From contig JAOPWF010000143.1 of NCBI GenBank assembly GCA_025965815.1, positions 1 to 9,205 on the forward strand: DNA of 9,205 bases, in the 5' to 3' direction. Under the pieces are notes generated by a model. That model was given only the letters and a program-made list of their open reading frames with translations, made no database searches and was not told where the DNA came from. Below, one piece after another: positions 1-4,615 of this stretch; within the stretch, counting starts at the first letter, position 1; each line of letters begins with the position of its first letter. Made by a program: the position numbers and the translations under genes. This DNA is from Mycobacterium sp. (GTDB lineage Bacteria; Actinomycetota; Actinomycetes; Mycobacteriales; Mycobacteriaceae).

Positions 1-534
1 GGTGAAGGCGGCGCCCGAGAGCAGCAGCCCGGAGACGAACTGCGAGGACGCCGAGGCGTCGATCTCCACCGTGCCGCCGGCGACGGCTTCGCTGCCGCGG
101 ACACTGAACGGCAGCCCATCGCCGTCGATGTCCACACCCAGCCCGCGCAGCGCGGTCAGCAGCGGGGCGATGGGCCGGGCACGGGCCTGCTCGTCCCCGT
201 CGAAGGTGACCACGGCGGCGCCGAGGGCCGCCAGCGGCGGGACGAAACGCAGCACCGTGCCCGCCAGGCCGCAGTCGACACGGGCGTCCGCGGCGGGGTC
301 GATCCGGCCGCCGACGGTCAGTTCGTCTTCGGCCCCCTCCACCGAGACGCCAAGGGCACGCAGCGCGCCGATCATCAGGTCGGTGTCGCGGCTGCGCAGC
401 GCACCGCCGATCGTGGACGTGCCCTGGGGTGTCGCCAACGCCGCCAGCACCAGCGCCCGGTTGGTCTGAGACTTCGAGCCGGGCACCGTCACCGTCGCGT
501 GCACGGGGGTAGGCGTGGTCGGTGCCGGCCACAT
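1..534 (-). CDS. aroA: 3-phosphoshikimate 1-carboxyvinyltransferase (EPSP synthase), N-terminal part, partial
   Basis: EPSP synthase joins phosphoenolpyruvate to shikimate-3-phosphate in the cytoplasmic shikimate pathway to aromatic amino acids. Only the first 178 residues are in the window; the gene runs off the left edge. Seen: the [10 protein letters not shown] motif (residues 18-27, Lys21 being the conserved substrate-binding lysine), RSRDTD (47-52), the GLAGTVLRF motif (89-97), [11 protein letters not shown] (112-122) and [13 protein letters not shown] (161-173). These motifs, and the start [11 protein letters not shown], closely match my recollection of M. tuberculosis AroA, which begins MKTWPAPTAPTPV. 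I chose the ATG at 534 for that reason. Another in-frame ATG at 603 would add 23 residues, but those are encoded by a repeat-like element and do not look like protein. The gene is divergent from the SRAP gene, 112 bases away. Confidence 0.95.
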   Translation of the reverse strand, partial: MWPAPTTPTPVHATVTVPGSKSQTNRALVLAALATPQGTSTIGGALRSRDTDLMIGALRALGVSVEGAEDELTVGGRIDPAADARVDCGLAGTVLRFVPPLAALGAAVVTFDGDEQARARPIAPLLTALRGLGVDIDGDGLPFSVRGSEAVAGGTVEIDASASSQFVSGLLLSGAAFT

Positions 535-544
535 CCCAGATTCC

Positions 545-590
545 TGGTCGCTTCGCTCGCCCCCGCTCGCGGGTGGTACCCCCAGCCCGC
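545..590. repeat. Mycobacterial-type dispersed palindromic repeat between aroA and the SRAP gene
   Basis: This G+C-rich stretch holds the repeated blocks GGTCGCTTCGCTCGCCCC and CGCTCGCGGGTGGTACCCCC, with GGG/CCC symmetry around GGTACC. I recall very similar sequence recurring between genes in many mycobacterial genomes, where its translation yields a typical [10 protein letters not shown] peptide falsely attached to protein N-termini. The same happens here in the aroA frame ([13 protein letters not shown]). The match to a known dispersed repeat is from memory, and no second copy is visible in the window. Confidence 0.5.
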
Positions 591-612
591 CGGACCGTTC
601 CATGGCTCCATC

Positions 613-628
613 CTGCCCTGTCGGGCAG
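613..628 (+). promoter_or_regulatory. Small hairpin in the SRAP gene leader
   Basis: CTGCCC (613-618), a TGTC loop and GGGCAG (623-628) form a perfect six-pair stem ending 18 bases before the SRAP start codon. There is no T-run, so it is not a classical terminator. It could affect ribosome access or may have no role. No mycobacterial LexA box (TCGAAC-N4-GTTCGA) is present in this intergenic region. Confidence 0.3.
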
Positions 629-646
629 TTCTGCCACCATGGAGAT

Positions 647-1456
647 ATGTGTGGGCGATTCGCGGTGACCACGGATCCGGCGCTGCTGGCGGAGAAGATC
701 CAGGCGATCGACGAGGCGACGTCGAAAGACACCGGCGGGCTGGAGCGCAGCGACTCGGGGGAGAGCCGCCGTCCCGGCCAACCGAACTTCAATGTCGCAC
801 CGACGACGACGATCACGACGGTGGTCCGACGCCATGCCGAGCCGGAGGATGACCCGACCCGGCGGGTCCGGTCGATGCGCTGGGGGCTGATACCACCGTG
901 GGCCAAGAGCGGCCCCGACGGCGCCCCGGACGGCAAGGGACCACTGCTGATCAACGCGCGGGCCGACAAGGTGATCAGCTCACCGGCCTTCCGCACCTCG
1001 GCGAAGAGCAAGCGATGCCTGGTGCCGATGGACGGTTGGTACGAGTGGCGGCCCAACCCGGCCAGGCCGGACGGAAAAAGGGCCGCCAAGACGCCGTTCT
1101 ACATGTACGGCAGCGACGGCGAGATGCTGTTCATGGCGGGTCTGTGGTCGACGTGGCGTCCCAGAGAGGCACCGAAGGACGCGCCGCCGCTGCTGAGCTG
1201 CACGATCATCACCACCGATGCCGCGGGCCCGCTGGCCGAGATCCACGACCGGATGCCGCTGACGATCAGCGCCGGCGACTGGGACCGCTGGCTCAACCCC
1301 GACGCGCCCATCGATGAGGGCCTGTTGCGAGGCCATGGCGACCTCGACCGGATCGAGATCCGCGAGGTGTCCCGGCTGGTCAACAGCGTGCGGAACAACG
1401 GCCCGGAACTGATCGAGCCCGCCACACCCGAACCCGAGCAGGCGACGCTGCTCTAG
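647..1456 (+). CDS. SRAP-family (YedK/HMCES-like) abasic-site DNA-protein crosslinking protein
   Basis: SRAP proteins bind abasic sites in single-stranded DNA and form a thiazolidine link through the amino-terminal cysteine, protecting the site during replication. The family requires Met removal to expose Cys2, so the start must be the ATG at 647 (MCGRF); a longer in-frame reading from upstream would bury the cysteine. The 269-residue product shows all known active-site positions: Cys2, Asn103 in LINARADKV, Glu133 in DGWYEW and His200 in IHDRMPL. It also has the NVAPT motif (49-53) and RWGLIPPW (78-85). Residues about 27-46 are a polar stretch that looks like a loop insertion. GGAG at 641-644 is only 2 bases from the ATG, an unusually close ribosome site. 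By recall this is the counterpart of Rv3226c. It is convergent with the SDR gene, with three bases between the stop codons. Confidence 0.93.
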   Translation: MCGRFAVTTDPALLAEKIQAIDEATSKDTGGLERSDSGESRRPGQPNFNVAPTTTITTVVRRHAEPEDDPTRRVRSMRWGLIPPWAKSGPDGAPDGKGPLLINARADKVISSPAFRTSAKSKRCLVPMDGWYEWRPNPARPDGKRAAKTPFYMYGSDGEMLFMAGLWSTWRPREAPKDAPPLLSCTIITTDAAGPLAEIHDRMPLTISAGDWDRWLNPDAPIDEGLLRGHGDLDRIEIREVSRLVNSVRNNGPELIEPATPEPEQATLL

Positions 1457-1459
1457 CGG

Positions 1460-2281
1460 CTACAGGTATCCGGGCGGGTTCGGGCTGTCGACCCACAGGT
1501 CAAGGCCAAGCCCGGAACCCGGCACGCAGTCGTAGATCGACAGGTCGTTGACGCCGGATTCCAGCAGCACGTCCTCGCACAGCACGCTGTTGCCGGTGTA
1601 CTCCGTCGAAGTACGGTTGAAGATCACATACGCGGCGTCGGCGTACACCTCCGGCTTGCGGGCCCGCCCCATCGCCTCGTCGCCGCCGAGCAGGTTCTGC
1701 ACCGCGGCGGTCGCGACCAGTGTGCGGGGCCACAGCGTGTTCGACGCTATGCCGTCGGCGCGCAGTTCCTCGGCCATCCCGAGGCCGCACAGCGTCATCC
1801 CGAACTTGGCCATCATGTAGGCGGTCGGCTTCAACCACTTCGACTCGAGGCTGATAGGCGGCGACAGCGTGAGGATGTGCGGGTTCTCGCGGCCCTTCAT
1901 GTGCGGGATGCAGGCCGCGGACACGGCGTAGGTGCCGCGCACATTGATGCCGTTCATCAGGTCGAAGCGCTTGAGCGGTACCTCGGTGATCGATCCGAGG
2001 TTGATCGCCGAGGCGTTGTTCACGCAGATATCGATGCCACCGAACTGCTCGACGGCCTGGTTGACGGCCGCCTGGACCGACTCACCGTCGCGGATGTCGC
2101 CGACGATCGGCAACGCCTGGCCGCCCGCCTGTTCGATCTCCTTGGCCGCCGTGTAGACGGTGCCCTGCAGCTTGGGATGCGGCTCGGCGGTCTTGGCCAC
2201 CAGCGCGATATTGGCGCCGTCCTGGGCGGCCCGCTTGGCTATCTCCAGCCCGATACAGCGGCTGGACCCGGAGATGAACAT
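1460..2281 (-). CDS. HSDL2-like short-chain dehydrogenase/reductase, 5' end apparently damaged
   Basis: This is an NAD(P)-dependent SDR oxidoreductase of unknown substrate, related to hydroxysteroid dehydrogenase-like protein 2 and, by recall, to Rv3224. From the ATG at 2281 it has 273 residues. Seen: NNAS (88-91), Asn113, Ser140 in LTLSPP, the Tyr155-x3-Lys159 pair in AYMMAKFG, and AEPHPKLQGTVYTAAKEIE (32-50), a stretch typical of the HSDL2 group. Two oddities stand out. The coenzyme motif TGxxxGxG reads SGSSRCIG (4-11), with Cys9 replacing the middle glycine. Family members also begin about seven codons earlier (MSLxGKTMFISG as recalled); here that segment reads ATT-TCT-CTT-CAG-GGC-TAA-ACC before the ATG, so the expected start is ATT and a stop follows. 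The body of the gene is intact, so it may be a recent pseudogene, a short translated form, or a sequencing problem. Confidence 0.8.
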   Translation of the reverse strand: MFISGSSRCIGLEIAKRAAQDGANIALVAKTAEPHPKLQGTVYTAAKEIEQAGGQALPIVGDIRDGESVQAAVNQAVEQFGGIDICVNNASAINLGSITEVPLKRFDLMNGINVRGTYAVSAACIPHMKGRENPHILTLSPPISLESKWLKPTAYMMAKFGMTLCGLGMAEELRADGIASNTLWPRTLVATAAVQNLLGGDEAMGRARKPEVYADAAYVIFNRTSTEYTGNSVLCEDVLLESGVNDLSIYDCVPGSGLGLDLWVDSPNPPGYL

Positions 2282-2308
2282 GGTTTAGCCCTGAAGAGAA
2301 ATGGCGAA

Positions 2309-2314
2309 ACACTA
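2309..2314 (-). promoter_or_regulatory. Candidate -10 box of the SDR gene, placed for a leaderless transcript
   Basis: On the minus strand TAGTGT is followed by exactly six bases and then ATT at 2302-2300, the position of the expected family start codon. TANNNT six to seven bases before the start is the usual leaderless arrangement in mycobacteria. The same TAGTGT-N6-start spacing occurs at the neighbouring ybaK gene. With the start codon now ATT, a message starting here would have to initiate at ATG 2281, 21 bases inside, without a clear Shine-Dalgarno sequence. Confidence 0.45.
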
Positions 2315-2325
2315 AATCACTGCGC

Positions 2326-2383
2326 CGAGCAGACACAGAATCGCGTACCTCGGATCGATTCTGAGCGATTCTGTGTCTGCTCG
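2326..2383. repeat. Perfect 19-bp inverted repeat (long stem-loop) between ybaK and the SDR gene
   Basis: CGAGCAGACACAGAATCGC at 2326-2344 is matched by its exact reverse complement at 2365-2383, with a 20-base loop. The loop holds a second CGATTCTG (2356-2363), a copy of the block at 2366-2373, so the left arm can pair in two registers. The motif resembles a dispersed mycobacterial stem-loop (GCGAGCAGACGCA-type) that I recall from other genomes. It begins 10 bases past the ybaK stop on the transcribed strand, so it could end or stabilise the ybaK message. There is no T-tract. Its left arm also covers the position of the -35 region of the SDR promoter candidate. Confidence 0.75.
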
Positions 2384-2393
2384 CCGAGGCGGC

Positions 2394-2894
2394 CTAGGCC
2401 CGGATGTCGGCCGTGACCGCGTCGGTGAGCCGGATGAGATCCTGCGGGTGCACCGCGACGTCCCAGCCCCGTTTGCCCGCGCTGCACAGCACCCGGTCCC
2501 AGTGCAGCGCCGAGGAGTCCACCACCGTGGGCAGGGCCTTGCGCTGTCCGAACGGGGAGATGCCGCCCACGACATAACCGGTGGATCGCTGCGCCGCCGC
2601 CGGGTCGGCGAGCTTGGCCTTCGCCCGGCCCAGCGCCGCGGCCGCCGCCTTGAGTGAGAGCATCGACGGCACCGGCAGGACCGCGACCGCCAGGCCGTCC
2701 GGCACCGCCAGGATCAGCGTCTTGTAGACCTGCTCGGGGGCTATCCCGGTCGAGTCGCCGGCTACGCCCGCCAGCGCCTCGACGGCCTCCGCACCGAACG
2801 ATTCCTGCCGGGGGTCGTGCGTGTAGCGCAGGACCTGGTGTGGAACGTCAGCGGCCAGCAGGGCCGCGATCGCCGGAGTCGCTGCGTGGGCCAC
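2394..2894 (-). CDS. ybaK: YbaK/EbsC-type Cys-tRNA(Pro)/aminoacyl-tRNA deacylase
   Basis: YbaK-domain proteins act in trans on mischarged tRNA, in the characterised case removing cysteine from tRNA(Pro), and so keep translation accurate in the cytoplasm. The 166-residue product is full length for a single-domain member. Seen: the YKTLILAV segment with Lys58 at the position of the conserved lysine, LKAAAAALG (81-89), and the hallmark GYVVGGISPFGQRKALPTVVD (106-126). The start is the GTG at 2894: the codon four places upstream is a TAG, and no other in-frame start lies between. A TAGTGT box six bases before the GTG suggests a leaderless message. It is divergent from sigH, with 220 bases between the starts. 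By recall the M. tuberculosis equivalent is split into two open frames (Rv3224A/B), whereas here it is intact. Substrate specificity cannot be decided from sequence. Confidence 0.88.
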   Translation of the reverse strand: MAHAATPAIAALLAADVPHQVLRYTHDPRQESFGAEAVEALAGVAGDSTGIAPEQVYKTLILAVPDGLAVAVLPVPSMLSLKAAAAALGRAKAKLADPAAAQRSTGYVVGGISPFGQRKALPTVVDSSALHWDRVLCSAGKRGWDVAVHPQDLIRLTDAVTADIRA

Positions 2895-2900
2895 CGGGCC

Positions 2901-2906
2901 ACACTA
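2901..2906 (-). promoter_or_regulatory. Candidate -10 box of ybaK, leaderless arrangement
   Basis: TAGTGT on the minus strand ends six bases before the GTG start of ybaK, so transcription would begin at or next to the start codon. No Shine-Dalgarno sequence precedes that GTG, which fits. No convincing -35 box is visible, as is common in mycobacteria. Confidence 0.45.
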
Positions 2907-2940
2907 GCGATCGCGGCCTACGGCCAACGCGCTGTGAAGT

Positions 2941-2968
2941 GGGAACAAGCGAGCCACTCCGTGCTGTT
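2941..2968 (+). promoter_or_regulatory. SigH-type autoregulatory promoter of sigH
   Basis: GGGAACA (2941-2947), a 17-base spacer and TGTT (2965-2968) fit the mycobacterial SigH consensus GGGAAYA-N16/17-cGTT at all but one position. The likely transcription start is about 2973-2977, giving a leader of about 140 bases before ATG 3115. Autoregulation of sigH is established in M. tuberculosis and M. smegmatis; that this copy works the same way is inferred from the match and position. Confidence 0.8.
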
Positions 2969-3022
2969 ATTGGGTGCAGTCAGGCCCGCGAAGTGGGTCA
3001 TGTCGGTCGCAGCCTTAGGATT

Positions 3023-3042
3023 GAGAGAAGGGGAGTTTGGTG
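3023..3042 (+). promoter_or_regulatory. Strong ribosome binding site and in-frame GTG upstream of the sigH ATG
   Basis: AGAAGGGGAG at 3026-3035 is a near-ideal Shine-Dalgarno run placed four bases before GTG 3040-3042 (TTG 3037 is also in frame). From GTG 3040 the frame is open through to sigH and would add 25 residues to SigH. The site lies downstream of the SigH-type promoter, so it would be present on stress-induced message. An N-terminally extended, unstable isoform from an induced upstream start is known for Streptomyces SigR; its use here is inference. Confidence 0.5.
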
Positions 3043-3061
3043 TCAACGGTGTGCCTCGAGC

Positions 3062-3087
3062 GTCCGGTCGATTTGCCGGACCTTTTT
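3062..3087 (+). terminator. Terminator-like hairpin with T-run in the sigH leader
   Basis: GTCCGG (3062-3067), an eight-base loop and CCGGAC (3076-3081) form a perfect six-pair stem, followed after one C by TTTTT (3083-3087). The form is that of a short intrinsic terminator, 28 bases before ATG 3115 and inside the possible SigH N-terminal extension. It could act as an attenuator affected by translation from GTG 3040. The stem is short, so efficiency is uncertain. Confidence 0.4.
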
Positions 3088-3114
3088 GGTGTCGCCGCAA
3101 CAGAAGGGACTCCG

Positions 3115-3792
3115 ATGACCGACGTGGATGGTGAGAGCGGGTCGGCGGTGCCTGTCGCCGCCAAACCCGGTCCCGACGAGACCCCGGTGCCCGAAACCGA
3201 TGCCGAGCTGACCGCGCGCTTCGAGCGCGACGCGATACCGATGCTCGACCAGTTGTACGGTGGCGCGCTACGGATGACCCGCAACCCGGCCGACGCCGAG
3301 GATCTGCTGCAGGAAACCATGGTGAAGGCGTACGCCGGATTCCGGTCGTTCCGGGCCGGGACGAACCTGAAGGCCTGGCTGTACCGCATCCTGACCAACA
3401 CCTACATCAACACCTATCGCAAGAAGCAGCGGCAGCCGGCGGAGTATCCGACTGAGGAGATCACCGACTGGCAGCTGGCCGCTAACGCCGAGCACACCTC
3501 GACCGGGCTGCGCTCGGCTGAGGTGGAGGCGCTTGAGTCGCTGCCGGACACCGAGATCAAGGCGGCGCTGCAGGCGTTGCCGGAGGATTTCCGGATGGCG
3601 GTGTACTACGCCGACGTCGAGGGCTTCCCGTACAAGGAGATCGCCGAGATCATGGATACGCCCATCGGTACGGTGATGTCGCGGCTGCACCGGGGACGAC
3701 GACAGCTGCGCGACCTGCTGGCCGACGTGGCCAAGGAGCGCGGCTTCAACCGCGGACAACAGATCGATGCGCCAGAGGAGGTGTCGTCGTGA
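3115..3792 (+). CDS. sigH: RNA polymerase ECF sigma factor SigH
   Basis: SigH directs RNA polymerase to genes for thiol-redox and heat stress defence (thioredoxins, chaperones, other sigma factors) and is held inactive by RshA until oxidation or heat. The 225-residue product has a variable acidic N-terminus (1-30), sigma region 2 from about 32 to 105, including [20 protein letters not shown] (60-79) and [16 protein letters not shown] (84-99), and region 4 from about 148 to 202, with [20 protein letters not shown] (175-194) as the DNA-binding helix-turn-helix. It is almost identical to recalled M. tuberculosis SigH in these regions. ATG 3115, with AGAAGGGA at 3102-3109 in front, matches the known short form. 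A longer in-frame start at GTG 3040 is possible. The stop overlaps the rshA start by four bases. Confidence 0.97.
   Translation: MTDVDGESGSAVPVAAKPGPDETPVPETDAELTARFERDAIPMLDQLYGGALRMTRNPADAEDLLQETMVKAYAGFRSFRAGTNLKAWLYRILTNTYINTYRKKQRQPAEYPTEEITDWQLAANAEHTSTGLRSAEVEALESLPDTEIKAALQALPEDFRMAVYYADVEGFPYKEIAEIMDTPIGTVMSRLHRGRRQLRDLLADVAKERGFNRGQQIDAPEEVSS
3774..3781 (+). promoter_or_regulatory. Ribosome binding site of rshA inside the sigH end
   Basis: AGAGGAGG lies seven bases before the GTG at 3789 and supports this GTG, which overlaps the sigH stop as GTGA, as the true rshA start. The overlap suggests coupled translation and near-equal output of sigma and anti-sigma factor. Confidence 0.75.
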
Positions 3793-4097
3793 GCCACGAT
3801 GAGCACTCGCACGAAGAGAATCTGGCTGCCGCCTGCGGACCCGTCGACCCGGATCACCCGGAGTGTGCGGCGGTAATCGCCGAGGTATGGACCCTGCTCG
3901 ACGGGGAATGCACGGCCGAGACCAGGGACAAGCTGCGCCACCATCTCGAGGAGTGCCCGGGGTGCCTGCGGCACTACGGCGTCGAGGAGCGGATCAAGCT
4001 GCTGATCGCCAGCAAGTGCGGCGGCGAAAAGGCGCCCCCGCGGTTGCGGGAGCGCCTTCGGCTGGAGATCAGCCGCACCACCATCGTCCGGTACTGA
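3789..4097 (+). CDS. rshA: Zinc-binding redox-sensitive anti-sigma factor RshA
   Basis: RshA binds SigH one to one in the reduced state and lets go on disulfide stress or heat. The 102-residue product carries the ZAS signature His-x3-Cys-x2-Cys as His52, Cys56, Cys59 (HLEECPGC). Further cysteines at 16, 26, 41 and 77 could join the redox switch. [17 protein letters not shown] sequence in the family is present as [12 protein letters not shown] (29-40), and the C-terminus [18 protein letters not shown] is basic. The His-rich N-terminus (residues 3-8) is typical of mycobacterial RshA but varies in sequence. It starts at GTG 3789 inside sigH and ends three bases from the convergent bL37 gene. The family assignment is secure; the behaviour is taken from the M. 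tuberculosis homologue. Confidence 0.95.
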   Translation: MSHDEHSHEENLAAACGPVDPDHPECAAVIAEVWTLLDGECTAETRDKLRHHLEECPGCLRHYGVEERIKLLIASKCGGEKAPPRLRERLRLEISRTTIVRY

Positions 4098-4100
4098 CGG

Positions 4101-4187
4101 TCAGCGGCCGCCCTGCGCGTTGGGGCGCTTGCCGTGGTTGGCCTTCGAGTGCTTGCGATCGCGCTTCTTACGGCCCCGCTTCGCCAT
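4101..4187 (-). CDS. 50S ribosomal protein bL37 (28 residues, very basic)
   Basis: The tiny product starts MAKRGRKKRDRKHSKANHGK and ends RPNAQGGR; 13 of 28 residues are Lys or Arg. It matches the recalled mycobacterial ribosomal protein bL37, formerly annotated as an AURKAIP1/COX24-domain protein, which was found in the large-subunit structure of M. smegmatis. My recollection of the M. smegmatis form is 24 residues ending RPNA, so four C-terminal residues (QGGR) may be extra here. A strong GGAGG (4194-4198 on the minus strand) sits six bases before the ATG. It is convergent with rshA and divergent from the TB7.3-pdtaS unit. It is easily missed by gene finders because of its size. Confidence 0.9.
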   Translation of the reverse strand: MAKRGRKKRDRKHSKANHGKRPNAQGGR

Positions 4188-4219
4188 GAGGATCCTCCGT
4201 GTGGTTGGTAGTTTGTGTC

Positions 4220-4231
4220 GCCCACGTGGGC
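4220..4231. promoter_or_regulatory. Perfect 12-bp palindrome in the bL37/TB7.3 divergent promoter region
   Basis: GCCCACGTGGGC reads the same on both strands and sits 33 bases from the bL37 start and 132 bases from the TB7.3 start. Its position just before a possible -10 box (TACATT, 4239-4244) makes it a candidate operator for a dimeric regulator. No regulator is identified. Confidence 0.35.
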
Positions 4232-4238
4232 AGTTGCT

Positions 4239-4244
4239 TACATT
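4239..4244 (+). promoter_or_regulatory. Possible -10 box for the TB7.3-pdtaS unit
   Basis: TACATT fits the mycobacterial -10 pattern TANNNT. There is no good -35 match (the best is TTGTGT at 4213-4218, spacer 20). It would give a leader of about 110 bases before TB7.3. GATATAG at 4294-4300 is a competing weak candidate. Confidence 0.25.
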
Positions 4245-4362
4245 CAGTGTCTCATGAGCCGGCAGGTCCGCTGTTCACCCGGTGTTGTGGTTCGATATAG
4301 AGCGGCAGAAGGCAGTGCCAGATGTCGCCGGCCCGGCGACTGCGGAAACGAGTGGGGTGAAG

Positions 4363-4578
4363 ATGGCCGAGGACGTTCGCGCGGAGATCGTGGCCAGTGT
4401 GCTCGAAGTCGTGGTCCACGAGGGCGATCAGATCGGCCAGGGCGACACCCTGGTGCTGCTGGAGTCGATGAAGATGGAGATCCCGGTGCTGGCCGAAGTC
4501 GCCGGCACCGTGACCGAGGTGAGCGTATCCGTCGGTGACGTCATCCAGGCCGGTGACCTCATCGCCGTGATCAGCTGA
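4363..4578 (+). CDS. Biotinylated single-domain protein TB7.3 (biotin carboxyl carrier-like)
   Basis: This is a free-standing biotinyl/lipoyl attachment domain of 71 residues, the same length as recalled M. tuberculosis TB7.3 (Rv3221c). The biotin acceptor is Lys37 in LESMKMEIPV, flanked by the repeated beta-hairpin halves AEIVASVLEVVVHEGDQI and AGTVTEVSVSVGDVIQAGD. Such domains carry carboxyl groups for biotin-dependent carboxylases, but no carboxylase subunit is nearby and the partner of TB7.3 is not known to me. The ATG at 4363 is chosen from homologue length; the frame is open back to GTG 4282, but that stretch shows no family similarity. pdtaS follows 37 bases downstream on the same strand, so the two are probably co-transcribed. 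Confidence 0.93.
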   Translation: MAEDVRAEIVASVLEVVVHEGDQIGQGDTLVLLESMKMEIPVLAEVAGTVTEVSVSVGDVIQAGDLIAVIS

Positions 4579-4615
4579 CCGCCGGGCGACCGGAACACGC
4601 TGCCGAGGACCGCTG

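Noticed and set aside
515..646. 44-codon upstream extension of the SRAP gene
   Set aside because: The family needs cysteine at position 2 after Met removal; the extension would bury it, and it is encoded by the repeat element.
535..646. SOS (LexA) box for the SRAP gene
   Set aside because: Looked for TCGAAC-N4-GTTCGA-like sequence and found none, so no evidence of DNA-damage control from this region.
3016..3021. TAGGAT as a housekeeping promoter for sigH
   Set aside because: It fits TANNNT but has no -35 partner, and the SigH-type promoter upstream is far better; too weak to list as a feature.
3863..4189. 108-codon plus-strand frame overlapping rshA and bL37
   Set aside because: It is an out-of-frame reading of rshA, Arg/Gly-rich without a domain; RshA with an intact zinc motif explains the region.
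4282..4362. 27-codon N-terminal extension of TB7.3 from GTG 4282
   Set aside because: Homologues are 71 residues and begin MAEDVRAEIV; the extra stretch has no similarity and no good ribosome site.
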